64,000 nt of DNA from assembly GCF_900101475.1 (NCBI RefSeq), contig NZ_FMZV01000009.1:62001-126000 (forward strand), in the 5' to 3' direction. Position numbers and translations under genes: made by a program. The DNA comes from Ruegeria marina. GTDB lineage: Bacteria; Pseudomonadota; Alphaproteobacteria; Rhodobacterales; Rhodobacteraceae. Shown here piece after piece: positions 52,422 through 63,338 of this stretch. Below the pieces are notes generated by a model, which was given only the letters and a program-made list of their open reading frames with translations, had not been told where the DNA came from and did no database searches. Within the stretch, counting starts at the first letter, position 1, and each line of letters starts with the position of its first letter.

Positions 52422-53146
52422 CACCCGCCCCTGCCATCACCGTAACCGGCAGCGCCAGCATTGATGGCGCACCGCTTTTCGCGCCGCTGACACTGTCACT
52501 CAAGGCGGCGCGATGGACCTGCCTGCTGGGTGGGTCCGGCGTCGGCAAGTCGACAGTGCTGCGGCTGATCGCGGGGTTGGAAACGGGAGCGGAGTTTCAT
52601 GGAACGATCACCGCTTCGGACGGCGCCCCTGTGATGGAACGGGTGGCCTATATGTCGCAGGATGACCTGCTCTTGCCCTGGGCGACGGTGGCGCAGAACA
52701 TGGCGCTGGGCGCGCGGCTGCGTGGTGAACAGGTGGATCGCGCCCGGCTGGACGATCTGCTGCGCCGGGTTCGACTGTCCGACCATGCGGCCAAGCGCCC
52801 GGCAGAGCTTTCCGGCGGTCAGCGACAGCGGGTGGCGCTGGCGCGTACTCTGATGGAGGACAAGCCGGTGGTGCTGCTGGACGAGCCGTTCTCGGCGCTC
52901 GACGCGCGCACCCGTGCGGACATGCAGGAGCTTGCCGCCGAGCTGCTCGCCGGGCGGACGGTGCTGCTGGTAACTCATGACCCGGCCGAGGCGGCGCGGT
53001 TGGGCCATTCGATCCAGGTGATGACCGGCGGGGGGCTGACTCCGGTCGCTCCGCCGACCGCGCGGATGCCGCGCGCGGTGGATGATACCGAAACGCTGGA
53101 ATGCCAAGGCGCGCTGATGCGGATGTTGCGGGAGGGCGGGCGATGA
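52418..53146 (+). CDS. thiZ: ABC importer ATPase (thiamine pyrimidine uptake)
   Basis: 242 residues with Walker A GGSGVGKST, Q-loop YMSQDDLLLPW, signature LSGGQRQRVALAR, Walker B VVLLDEPFSALD and H-loop LLVTHDPAEAARLG, of the nitrate/taurine-type ATPases. GTG 52418 overlaps the tenA stop (GTGA). It energises the permease gene that follows. The substrate is assigned from context only. Confidence 0.88.
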   Translation: MTPAPAITVTGSASIDGAPLFAPLTLSLKAARWTCLLGGSGVGKSTVLRLIAGLETGAEFHGTITASDGAPVMERVAYMSQDDLLLPWATVAQNMALGARLRGEQVDRARLDDLLRRVRLSDHAAKRPAELSGGQRQRVALARTLMEDKPVVLLDEPFSALDARTRADMQELAAELLAGRTVLLVTHDPAEAARLGHSIQVMTGGGLTPVAPPTARMPRAVDDTETLECQGALMRMLREGGR

Positions 53147-53877
53147 CACGCTGGTTTCCGGCCCTTGCGGCAACGGTCTTTGCTCTCGCGATCTGGCAGT
53201 CTGTGGTAGGTCTCACAGACCTGCCGCGCTTTATCCTGCCCGGCCCTGTTCTGGTCGCTGAGACCTGGTGGCAGAACCGCTGGCTGATCGCCGAACATAC
53301 GGCCGTGACGGCGCTGGAGGTCTTGATCGGCCTGGCCTGCGGTGCGGTGCTGGGTGTTGCGACCGCGCTGCAACTGGCCAGTTCCCGGATTGCACGGGTG
53401 CTGGTGCAGCCGATGCTTGTCTTTACCCAGGCGCTGCCGGTCTTTGCGCTGGCGCCGATCCTGACGCTGTGGCTCGGTTATGGCCTCTGGTCCAAGGTGG
53501 CGATGGCGGTTCTGATCATCTATTTCCCGATCACAGCGGCGTTTTTCGACGGGCTGATGCGCACGCCGGTGGGGTATCTGGACCTCGCCCGCACCATGCA
53601 GGCCAGCCCGCGCGCGGTTCTCTGGCATATCCGGGTGCCGGCGGCGCTGCCGCAGCTGGCCTCGGGCCTGCGGCTGGCCGCGGTCTATGCGCCGATCGGC
53701 GCGGTGATCGGGGAATGGGTGGGGGCTTCCAAAGGACTGGGTTACCTGATGCTCCTGGCCAATGGCCGGGCGAAAACCGACCTGATGTTCGCCGCCATGC
53801 TGACGCTGGGCGTTCTGTCGGTGCTGCTGCATCTGGCGATGCGGCGCGCGACACGGCGGATGGCGGGAGAGCGTTAA
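53143..53877 (+). CDS. thiX: ABC importer permease (thiamine pyrimidine uptake)
   Basis: 244 residues with five to six transmembrane segments and the EAA loop region (ALPQLASGLRLAAVYAPIGA, VIGEWVGASKGLGYLML). This matches permeases of the nitrate/taurine/ThiX class. ATG 53143 overlaps the ATPase stop. It is the last gene of the thiamine operon; no terminator stem is evident in the 36 bp before radC. Confidence 0.88.
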   Translation: MTRWFPALAATVFALAIWQSVVGLTDLPRFILPGPVLVAETWWQNRWLIAEHTAVTALEVLIGLACGAVLGVATALQLASSRIARVLVQPMLVFTQALPVFALAPILTLWLGYGLWSKVAMAVLIIYFPITAAFFDGLMRTPVGYLDLARTMQASPRAVLWHIRVPAALPQLASGLRLAAVYAPIGAVIGEWVGASKGLGYLMLLANGRAKTDLMFAAMLTLGVLSVLLHLAMRRATRRMAGER

Positions 53878-53913
53878 CCTCTCGGAAACCGATTCTCTGC
53901 AAGGCTGCCGGCC

Positions 53914-54669
53914 ATGCGCCAGCCAGGACTTTCCGAGGCCCCGATGCTGTTCGATATGGACGAAGCACCGGAGATGCCGCTGCCCTCGGGGCGGTTGCCG
54001 TCCTATATCCGGGACCACCGCAAGCGCCTGCGCGACCGGTTCATGGCAGGCGGGGCGACGGCGATGCCGGATTACGAACTGCTGGAACTGGTGCTGTTCC
54101 GCTCGATCCCGAGGCAGGACGTGAAACCGTTGGCTCGGCTGCTGCTGGACACGTTCGGCGACTTCAATCGGGTGCTCACGGCACCGGTGGAACGGCTGGC
54201 CGAGGTCAAGGGCGTGGGCGAGGCGGTGATCACCGATCTGAAGATCCTCGAGGCCAGCGCACACCGCATGGCGCGGGCGCGGGTGATGCAGCGGCAGGTG
54301 ATTTCCAGCTGGGATGCACTGCTGGACTATTGCCACACCACCATGGCGCATCGCGAGACCGAGCAATTCCGGGTCTTCTACCTCGATCGCAAGAACGTCC
54401 TGATCGCGGATGAGGAGCAGGCGCGCGGTACGGTGGACCACGTGCCGGTCTATCCGCGCGAGGTGGCCAAACGCGCGCTGGAACTGAACGCCTCAGCCCT
54501 GATCCTGGTACACAATCACCCCTCGGGCGACCCTTCGCCCTCGCAGGCGGATATCGACATGACGATGCGCATCCGGGCGGCTTGCGAGGCTTTGGGGCTG
54601 ACGTTGCATGACCACCTGATCATCGGCAAATCAGTGGAACTGAGTTTCCGGTCCGAAGGGTATTTGTAA
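53914..54669 (+). CDS. radC: RadC family JAB-domain protein
   Basis: 251 residues. An N-terminal helix-hairpin-helix-type part (YELLELVLFRSIPRQDVKPL; EVKGVGEAVITDL) precedes the JAB/MPN metalloprotease-like domain with ILVHNHPSGDPSPSQADIDM. Despite its name, a role in DNA repair is unproven. A second in-frame ATG at 53944 could also be the start. A composite repeat lies downstream. Confidence 0.92.
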   Translation: MRQPGLSEAPMLFDMDEAPEMPLPSGRLPSYIRDHRKRLRDRFMAGGATAMPDYELLELVLFRSIPRQDVKPLARLLLDTFGDFNRVLTAPVERLAEVKGVGEAVITDLKILEASAHRMARARVMQRQVISSWDALLDYCHTTMAHRETEQFRVFYLDRKNVLIADEEQARGTVDHVPVYPREVAKRALELNASALILVHNHPSGDPSPSQADIDMTMRIRAACEALGLTLHDHLIIGKSVELSFRSEGYL

Positions 54670-54725
54670 GGCGCATCGCGAAAAGTGGAAACAGGACCTT
54701 TGCGAAAGGATGCCGCATGAAAAAG

Positions 54726-54801
54726 GGGGGCGCGCTGCTCCCGGCCAACAAAATTCGTCGAATTTTGTTGGCGCCCCCGGAGTATTTGGGAAAAGATTAA
54801 G
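54726..54801 (+). repeat. Composite intergenic repeat, copy 3 (long palindrome + GGAGTATTT box)
   Basis: CCAACAAAATTCG and CGAATTTTGTTGG (54745-54771) form a nearly perfect hairpin around a single central T. Outer GGGGGCG (54726-54732) can also pair with CGCCCCC (54772-54778). The box GGAGTATTT begins at 54779 and ends AAGATTAAG at 54801. It lies between convergent radC and the PBP-OmpA gene, oriented as in the other two copies. Confidence 0.75.
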
Positions 54802-54804
54802 GGA

Positions 54805-56361
54805 TCAATTTACCCAGACTTCGACCCGGCGATTGACCTGGCGGCCCCATTCGCTGTCGTCGCAGGCCATGGGCAAGGCTTCGCCGAATGCGTCGACCGA
54901 AATATCGATTTTCCCGGGATCAAGGGTTTCGGCGGCCTCGAGCACCGCGTCGCGCACCGCTTCGGCCCGCTTCAGGGCGATACGGGCATTGCCCTGGGCT
55001 GGTCCTTCGCCATCACTGAATCCAAGGAACAGAAGGCGGCGCGCGTCGTAGGCGCCGCTTTCGAGCGCCTGTGCCAATTGCACGATATTGGTGCGAGACT
55101 GCGCATCGGGGCGCGAGGATCCGGTTTCGAACCGGAACGACAGGCTGAGCCGCTGCAGGCCCGATACTGTGGCGATCAGCCGTTGCAGTTCGGACAGGGG
55201 CACTTCTTCACCGGCGGCGGCAATGGCATTGGCCAGCCGGTTCCCCTGGGTGGCAATGGGGATGAGTTCCGGAGCTTGGTCTACGAAACCCGCCCGCCGG
55301 ATCACGATCTGGGCTGCCGGGCTGCGCATATACGCAAGGAACTCGCGCGCAACCTTGGGCAGGCGGCGCGCAGGCATGTAGAGAAACATTGGCGAGTTGA
55401 GCGGGTAATCCTCGGTCTTGATGCTGCGGCGGGTGGCGGCCAGCGAGAAGCCGCAATCGCCCGTAAGGGTCAGCGGCCGCGCGGTGCCGGTTTCGGCAAA
55501 GCTCGCAATCCCGATTGCAAACGGATCAATGGTTACCGCGCGCGACAGCTCGCTCGAGCGGGCGTGGCGAATGACATCCGTGGGCAGCGTCTTGCCCACC
55601 GGTGCAAGCAGGCGATCCTCGACCGCCTGCACAAGGCCCGATCCGGAGGTGGGCAGGTGAAGGGCGATGGGCGCGTCGGGGCCACCGAGTTCGGCCCAAT
55701 TGAGGATTTCACCGGCGAAAACGCGTGCGAGCATGGGCATGGAGATGCTCTGCACCGGGTTGGTCGGGGCGACGACGGGAACCATCGCATCGAGCGCCAG
55801 AACTCTGGATCGATTGTTGTCTGTCATGTCGCCAAGGCCGATTTCCAGTGCACGACGTCGTTCCTCGGGGCGGATTTCCCGCAGCGCCATCACCAGATCG
55901 GCCTCGTCGGCAAGAAGATCGGCAAAACCTTCGTCCGTGGTGGTGACACGAAAGGAAAATACCGCCTGCGGACGGGCCGGATCGTTCTGCATCAGGAAAT
56001 AGCTGAACCGGGTGTCATCCTGCGATTCGCGCCGGGTCTGGTAACGGTTGCGCAAGGCAAAACCTTCGATCAGGGCGGGCAGCAGGACCTCGGCCATCGT
56101 GGAGGAGCCGCTGAGCGTCAGTTCGGCCACGTAATCGGTCAGGCTGGGGCAGGCAGGGCCGTCGCACGTCACGCCTGACCCGTCCACAGTCAGTTCTCCG
56201 TATCGCGTCTCGACACGATAGAATTCGCCATCGAAGCCCAGCAAGTTGCCGGTGATCTCGACCTTGCCGTCATGCGAGGTGAGCGTGATGTCCTGCGCAC
56301 TGGCCGGGACCGCTGTTGCAAATGAAAGTGCGGCGAAAGCCGCCGCACGAAGCCAAATCAT
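54805..56361 (-). CDS. Periplasmic phosphate-binding-like domain fused to an OmpA-like domain
   Basis: 518 residues with a signal peptide (ending VPASA-Q). A short domain with FDGEFYRVETRYGELTVDG and the Cys pair in VTCDGPACP comes first. A PstS-like binding-protein domain (about 80-380; LTLSGSSTMAEVLLPALIEG) follows, then an OmpA C-terminal peptidoglycan-binding domain (about 405-518; RFETGSSRPD, ARIALKRAEAVRDAV, NRRVEVWVN). It probably holds a ligand-binding module at the cell wall. It follows the next gene (in transcription order) by 24 bp. Confidence 0.85.
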   Translation of the reverse strand: MIWLRAAAFAALSFATAVPASAQDITLTSHDGKVEITGNLLGFDGEFYRVETRYGELTVDGSGVTCDGPACPSLTDYVAELTLSGSSTMAEVLLPALIEGFALRNRYQTRRESQDDTRFSYFLMQNDPARPQAVFSFRVTTTDEGFADLLADEADLVMALREIRPEERRRALEIGLGDMTDNNRSRVLALDAMVPVVAPTNPVQSISMPMLARVFAGEILNWAELGGPDAPIALHLPTSGSGLVQAVEDRLLAPVGKTLPTDVIRHARSSELSRAVTIDPFAIGIASFAETGTARPLTLTGDCGFSLAATRRSIKTEDYPLNSPMFLYMPARRLPKVAREFLAYMRSPAAQIVIRRAGFVDQAPELIPIATQGNRLANAIAAAGEEVPLSELQRLIATVSGLQRLSLSFRFETGSSRPDAQSRTNIVQLAQALESGAYDARRLLFLGFSDGEGPAQGNARIALKRAEAVRDAVLEAAETLDPGKIDISVDAFGEALPMACDDSEWGRQVNRRVEVWVN

Positions 56362-56385
56362 GGGATACCTGAAATTACCTGCGGA

Positions 56386-57381
56386 TCACTTGGCGGCGAT
56401 CTTCAGGTCTTCGACCAGATTATTCAACACCAGAAAATCGCCAGCGGCCGAACAATCCGGCATTGAGAAGACCAGATCATGAGTTGCAAGAGATCCGTCG
56501 CCGCGCAGTTCGAGCGACTGCGCGGAGATGTCGCGCCCGCAATTCCGTGCTGTCACCTCGGCTTCGATCGACAGTGCGATGCTGCCGGACCGGTCGCTGT
56601 CCGAAACGGGAAAGCTGTAGATCTCGGCCAATTGCGGGGCAAAGCTGTCTGGTTGGCCCAGCCGAGTCACCTGGCCCTGGCCTCCGGCATCGCCATCCGC
56701 CCAGACGTGGCCCGGTTCTCCGTAGGATGCTCCGAACTCACGGGCGTGCAGCTGGAAACCGGGGGCGCCCGACCACTGTATCGCGACCCGCGCCACCTGG
56801 TCGAAATCCTCGATCTCCGTCACCGCTACGGTCCCGCGGCCATTTTGAAAGGCCACCACAAATACCGCGCTGGCCGACATTGCCGGGACGTTGACAGCCA
56901 GGTTTCCGGCGTCATCAGTCGTATCGGTGAAGATCAGTCCGCTGTGATGCACGCTCACACGCTGGTTGCCGTAACAAGGTGCAGACACCGACAGTCGCGC
57001 GCTGGCCATGGGGGCCGGTACGGCCACCGCCTGCACTGCACAGCCCAGCCGAGGCTCCGAAGGGTCGGGCGGGGTTTCAGGCAGAACCTCGCCCTTTACC
57101 AGAAACGGGCTGGCCTGTTCCAGGGCGAGGGCGGGCAAGCGGACAGGCTGGTTCATCTCTATCGATGCGGCGGCAAGGGACAGGCCCACGGCGCGGGTCA
57201 CAGCATGGTCTTCGGGCGCGATCGCGGTTTCGGGTTGCTGAACTGCCTGCTGAACCACGGATTGCCGCGGGGCCATCTGCCGCGCCTCGCGGGCGGCGTT
57301 TTGCTGCATCAGGAATCCGATCAGTGCCGCACAAAGCACGGTTCCGCCTGCTGTCAGGATCTTGCGACTCTTCTGCGCCAT
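56386..57381 (-). CDS. Membrane-anchored periplasmic protein of unknown function
   Basis: 331 residues. I do not recognise the family. The N-terminus has a basic start and one hydrophobic segment (ILTAGGTVLCAALIGFLM), then a Gln/Ala/Pro-rich linker and a beta-rich C-terminal part with several Cys residues (LGCAV, APCYGNQ, ARNCGR, MPDCSA). Such genes next to secA have been labelled 'translocase' in Roseobacter genomes, which looks like guilt by association. ATG 57381 has GAGGAG 7 nt upstream. It is followed by the PBP-OmpA gene and preceded by the secA terminator. Confidence 0.7.
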   Translation of the reverse strand: MAQKSRKILTAGGTVLCAALIGFLMQQNAAREARQMAPRQSVVQQAVQQPETAIAPEDHAVTRAVGLSLAAASIEMNQPVRLPALALEQASPFLVKGEVLPETPPDPSEPRLGCAVQAVAVPAPMASARLSVSAPCYGNQRVSVHHSGLIFTDTTDDAGNLAVNVPAMSASAVFVVAFQNGRGTVAVTEIEDFDQVARVAIQWSGAPGFQLHAREFGASYGEPGHVWADGDAGGQGQVTRLGQPDSFAPQLAEIYSFPVSDSDRSGSIALSIEAEVTARNCGRDISAQSLELRGDGSLATHDLVFSMPDCSAAGDFLVLNNLVEDLKIAAK

Positions 57382-57419
57382 TTCCCCACTCCTCACCTGA
57401 TAGACCGCGAGCAGTGTCG

Positions 57420-57449
57420 AAAACAAAGGCGGCCAAGATATGGCCGCCT
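57420..57449 (-). terminator. Rho-independent terminator of secA
   Basis: Read on the minus strand, AGGCGGCCA and TGGCCGCCT form a perfect 9-bp stem with loop TATCT, followed by TTGTTTTC. It starts about 30 bp after the secA stop and separates secA from the two envelope genes downstream. Confidence 0.85.
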
Positions 57450-57480
57450 GTGGGAGTCATTGTGTCAGCTCTGCCGGGTG

Positions 57481-60186
<2,706 letters not shown>

Positions 60187-60292
60187 ATGCACTCCAGCGG
60201 ATCTGTTCTGTCATGGTTACGACAGGCTTGCCCGCCATGTGCGCAACCCATAGATACGGGGGGTGAAGGCGGTCCTGTCAAAGGCTTCAAGC

Positions 60293-60321
60293 GATGTAAG
60301 CGGCAGGCTCCAGAGTGTCAA
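60293..60321 (-). promoter_or_regulatory. Predicted sigma-70-type promoter of secA
   Basis: On the minus strand TTGACA (60321-60316), a 17-nt spacer and TACATC (60298-60293) lie about 107 bp before the secA ATG. A second TTGACA at 60281-60276 with GTATCT 18 nt on could be an alternative. Confidence 0.45.
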
Positions 60322-60360
60322 CGCCGTGCCCAGTCGCGGCCTGAGAATAGGATGAATTCA

Positions 60361-61212
60361 ATGCCCAAAGGTCTCACTTTCCTGCCATCGCTGGCGCTTG
60401 CGCTGGTCATGGCCCTGCCGGCGCATTCCGAGACCAAGGCCGAGGCCGACACCGTGGTCGCCCGCGTCAATGGTGAAGAGATCACCCTGGGCCACATGAT
60501 CATCGCGCGGGCCACCTTGCCGCAGCAGTACCAGCAACTGCCCGACGAGGTCCTGTTCGAAGGTATCCTGGACCAGCTGATCCAGCAGACTTTGCTCAAG
60601 CAGGTGCAAGGGGGACGCACGCCCCTTCAGGTCGTGCTGTCTCTGGAAAACGAGGAACGCTCGCTGCTGGCCGGGGAGACCATCGAACAGATCATGGCAT
60701 CGGTCACGACGGACGAGGCGCTTCAGGCGGCCTATGACGCAAAATATGCCGACGGTTTCGGCGAGGACGAGTTCAACGCTTCTCATATTCTTGTGCCGTC
60801 CGAGGACGAGGCCAAGGCCGTCAAGGAGTTGCTCGACAACGGTGTCGATTTCGCCGCCACCGCGCGCGAGAGATCGACCGGTCCGTCGGGCCCGAACGGC
60901 GGCGAGCTGGGCTGGTTCGGTGCAGGCGCGATGGTGCCTGAATTCGAGGCGGCGGTGATGGCGCTCGAGGTCGGTAACGTATCTGCGCCGGTACAGACCC
61001 AGTTTGGCTGGCATGTCATCAAGCTCAATGACAAGCGCAAGTCCACCGCACCGGAACTCGACGAGGTGCGCGACGAACTGGCCGCGCAGATCCAGCAGGA
61101 CGCCGTCGAGGCGCGGCTGGCCGATTTGACCAGTGACGGCAATATCGAAAAACCCCATCTCAGCGGCATTACTCCGGACGTGCTGCGCCAACTCGAACTC
61201 GTGCAGGAGTGA
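60361..61212 (+). CDS. Exported parvulin-type peptidyl-prolyl isomerase
   Basis: 283 residues. A signal peptide (FLPSLALALVMALPAHS) leads into a SurA/PrsA-like N-terminal region (VVARVNGEEITLGHMIIARA). The parvulin domain (about 135-225) has FNASHILVPSEDEAKAV, NGGELGWFGAGAMVPEFEAA and FGWHVIKLND. It should help fold exported proteins in the periplasm, fitting its position beside secA. ATG 60361 has AGGA 8 nt upstream; ATG 60352 lies on that SD. argJ follows after 9 bp. Confidence 0.92.
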   Translation: MPKGLTFLPSLALALVMALPAHSETKAEADTVVARVNGEEITLGHMIIARATLPQQYQQLPDEVLFEGILDQLIQQTLLKQVQGGRTPLQVVLSLENEERSLLAGETIEQIMASVTTDEALQAAYDAKYADGFGEDEFNASHILVPSEDEAKAVKELLDNGVDFAATARERSTGPSGPNGGELGWFGAGAMVPEFEAAVMALEVGNVSAPVQTQFGWHVIKLNDKRKSTAPELDEVRDELAAQIQQDAVEARLADLTSDGNIEKPHLSGITPDVLRQLELVQE

Positions 61213-61221
61213 TCCCCTGAA

Positions 61222-62448
61222 ATGGCCAAGATAACCAAGGTTTCCCCGCTGGCGCCTGCTAGTTTCCCGTCCTTGCCAGAGATCGGCGGCCTGCGTCTGG
61301 CGACCGTCGCGGCGGGCGTGCGTTACCAGGGCCGCACCGACGTGATGATGGCGGTGATGGATCCCGGCACCTCGGTCGCCGGCGTGTTCACGCGGTCAGC
61401 GACCCGTTCGGCACCGGTTCTGGATTGCCAGGCAAAGATCGGCGGCGCCAGCGACGGGCCGGCGGCGATCGTCGTCAACTCTGGAAACTCCAATGCCTTC
61501 ACCGGCCATTACGGCCAGACTTCGGTGGCCGAGGTCACCCGCGCGGTGGCCGAAGTCACCGGCGTGCCGGTCGAGCGGGTCTTTACCTCCTCTACCGGCG
61601 TCATCGGCGAACCGATGAAGCACGAGCGTATCGTGGCCAAGCTGGGTGAACTGAACGCGGCACTGCGGCCGGATGCCCTGGAAGAGGCCGCGCGGGCCAT
61701 CATGACCACCGACACCTTCCCCAAGGGGGCATGCCGAATGGTCGGGATTGGCGGCAAGATCGTCAAGATCGCCGGTATCGCCAAGGGTTCGGGGATGATC
61801 GCACCTGACATGGCGACGATGCTGGTTTACATCTTCACCGATGCCCTTGTTGAGCAGGGGGCCTTGCAGGGGATGCTGTCGGCAATGACCGACCGGACAT
61901 TCAACTGCATCACGGTGGACAGCGATACCTCGACGTCGGACACGCTGCTCTTGTGTGCAACCGGCGCGTCGGGCGTTGATGCCACCGGGAACGCCGAGTT
62001 TGCAGCCGCACTCGAAGAAGTGATGCTGGATCTGGCCAAGCAGGTCGTGCGCGATGGCGAAGGTGCGACGAAATTCGTCGAGATCAGGGTGACAGGCGCG
62101 GCCAGCGATGCCGATGCCAAGGTTCACGCCATGGCCATCGCCAATTCGCCGCTGATCAAGACTGCCATCGCCGGCGAGGACCCGAACTGGGGCCGCGTGG
62201 TCATGGCCATCGGAAAATCCGGTGCCGCCGCCGACCGTGATCTGCTCAGCATCTCCTTCGGCGATATCCTGGTGGCCGAGAAAGGCTGGGTCAGCCCCAA
62301 CTATCAGGAGGCCGAAGCCGCCGCCTACATGAAGGGGCAGGAACTGGTGATCGGGGTCGATCTGGGGCTGGGCGACGGGCAGGCGACCGTCTGGACCTGC
62401 GATCTGACCCACGGATACATCGAGATCAACGCGGATTACCGGTCGTGA
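61222..62448 (+). CDS. argJ: Bifunctional glutamate N-acetyltransferase/ornithine acetyltransferase ArgJ
   Basis: Recycles the acetyl group in arginine synthesis. The 408-residue precursor self-cleaves before the Thr in GSGMIAPDMATMLVYIFTDA into alpha and beta chains. AIVVNSGNSNAFTG and FTSSTGVIGEPM are also present, and the C-terminus HGYIEINADYRS is typical. The stop overlaps mutT by 4 bp. argG lies at 19.6 kb. Confidence 0.96.
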   Translation: MAKITKVSPLAPASFPSLPEIGGLRLATVAAGVRYQGRTDVMMAVMDPGTSVAGVFTRSATRSAPVLDCQAKIGGASDGPAAIVVNSGNSNAFTGHYGQTSVAEVTRAVAEVTGVPVERVFTSSTGVIGEPMKHERIVAKLGELNAALRPDALEEAARAIMTTDTFPKGACRMVGIGGKIVKIAGIAKGSGMIAPDMATMLVYIFTDALVEQGALQGMLSAMTDRTFNCITVDSDTSTSDTLLLCATGASGVDATGNAEFAAALEEVMLDLAKQVVRDGEGATKFVEIRVTGAASDADAKVHAMAIANSPLIKTAIAGEDPNWGRVVMAIGKSGAAADRDLLSISFGDILVAEKGWVSPNYQEAEAAAYMKGQELVIGVDLGLGDGQATVWTCDLTHGYIEINADYRS

Positions 62449-62843
62449 AAACCGTTCTGGTTTCTGCCGTCGCCCTGATCGATGTGGATGGCCGGGTGCT
62501 GCTGGCGCAGCGCCCGGAAGGCAAGTCGATGGCGGGACTGTGGGAGTTTCCGGGCGGCAAGGTCGAGCCGGGCGAAACGCCCGAGCAGGCGTTGATCCGC
62601 GAGTTGCACGAAGAACTCGGGATCAACACCTGGGCCTCATGCCTGGCGCCTTTGACCTTTGCCAGTCATTCCTATCCCGATTTTCACTTGCTCATGCCGC
62701 TCTTTGCCTGCCGCAAATGGGAGGGCGTTCCGCAATCCCGCGAAGGTCAGGCATTGAAATGGGTGCGCGCCCGGGACTTGCGGGAATACCCGATGCCGCC
62801 AGCGGATGTGCCGCTGATCCCGATTCTGAGGGACTGGCTTTAA
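62445..62843 (+). CDS. mutT: 8-oxo-dGTP diphosphatase MutT
   Basis: Sanitises oxidised guanine nucleotides. The 132 residues contain RPEGKSMAGLWEFPGGKVEP and GETPEQALIRELHEELGI, the complete Nudix box with the MutT-type WEFPGGK. It overlaps argJ by 4 bp (ATGA), as in other Rhodobacterales. The coding sequence is followed by an AT-rich intergenic stretch. Confidence 0.92.
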   Translation: MKTVLVSAVALIDVDGRVLLAQRPEGKSMAGLWEFPGGKVEPGETPEQALIRELHEELGINTWASCLAPLTFASHSYPDFHLLMPLFACRKWEGVPQSREGQALKWVRARDLREYPMPPADVPLIPILRDWL

Positions 62844-63033
62844 GCGCACATTTTTGGACTAAAGGCCCGTTATGTGCGTGAATATGCCGAATATTTCGCG
62901 ATTGCAGCATTTCAATCAACAACATTTTGTGGTTTTGTTTTGGAAAACGCGGAATTTCTACAAATATTTGATGTGAATTGCCTGGCGTTCTGTTGTAAAT
63001 TTTACATGTCAAATTCTGTGGGGAGGATATGGC
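62844..63033. other. AT-rich intergenic region upstream of the small gene
   Basis: 190 bp that are visibly richer in A/T than the rest of the window (for example the run ATTTTGTGGTTTTGTTTTGG and AAATTTTACATG). It probably holds the promoter of the 45-codon gene, but I find no clean -35/-10 pair; TTGCCT-N17-TTTACA is the closest. I see no other gene in it. Confidence 0.6.
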
Positions 63034-63171
63034 ATGTTGCGGACAATTGCTGTGGGCAGTTCCGTGCTCATTCAGGGTATCTTCGTTCGCAATCATGCGG
63101 ATGGAAGGATATCCATAAGGGTAGGTGATCAGGTGTTTACTGGTCAGCCGGTTCAGGCAAAAGCCGCCTGA
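63034..63171 (+). CDS. 45-residue small protein, own transcription unit
   Basis: ATG 63034 to TGA 63169-63171 encodes 45 residues beginning MLRTIAVGSSVLIQGIFVRN and ending FTGQPVQAKAA. GGGGAGGA lies about 6 nt upstream, an excellent SD. The sequence alternates hydrophobic and polar residues like a small beta-barrel (GRISIRVGDQVFTGQPV), with no signal peptide or membrane helix. It stands alone between an AT-rich upstream region and its own terminator, next to convergent infB. I do not recognise the family and assign no function. Confidence 0.65.
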   Translation: MLRTIAVGSSVLIQGIFVRNHADGRISIRVGDQVFTGQPVQAKAA

Positions 63172-63216
63172 AACAGACAATAAAGTTTAAAGACCATCAC
63201 TCACAACGGTCTTGCA

Positions 63217-63252
63217 GGCGAGGATGAACCAAGGTCATCCTCGCCTCTTTTG
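63217..63252 (+). terminator. Rho-independent terminator of the small gene
   Basis: GGCGAGGATGA and TCATCCTCGCC form a perfect 11-bp stem with loop ACCAAGG, then TCTTTTGTT. A smaller hairpin (AAGACC/GGTCTT, 63190-63213) precedes it. Confidence 0.88.
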
Positions 63253-63283
63253 TTCAATTTTCCATGTTTGTGAAGCGACCCGC

Positions 63284-63318
63284 AGGAAAGAAAAAGGGCG
63301 GCCCCATGGGACCGCCCT
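63284..63318 (-). terminator. Rho-independent terminator of infB
   Basis: On the minus strand AGGGCGGTCC and GGGCCGCCCT pair (one G-T) around a short CATG loop, followed by TTTTTCTTTC. It begins about 20 bp after the infB stop. Confidence 0.85.
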
Positions 63319-63338
63319 CAAGTCTCTTTCCCGAAGGA

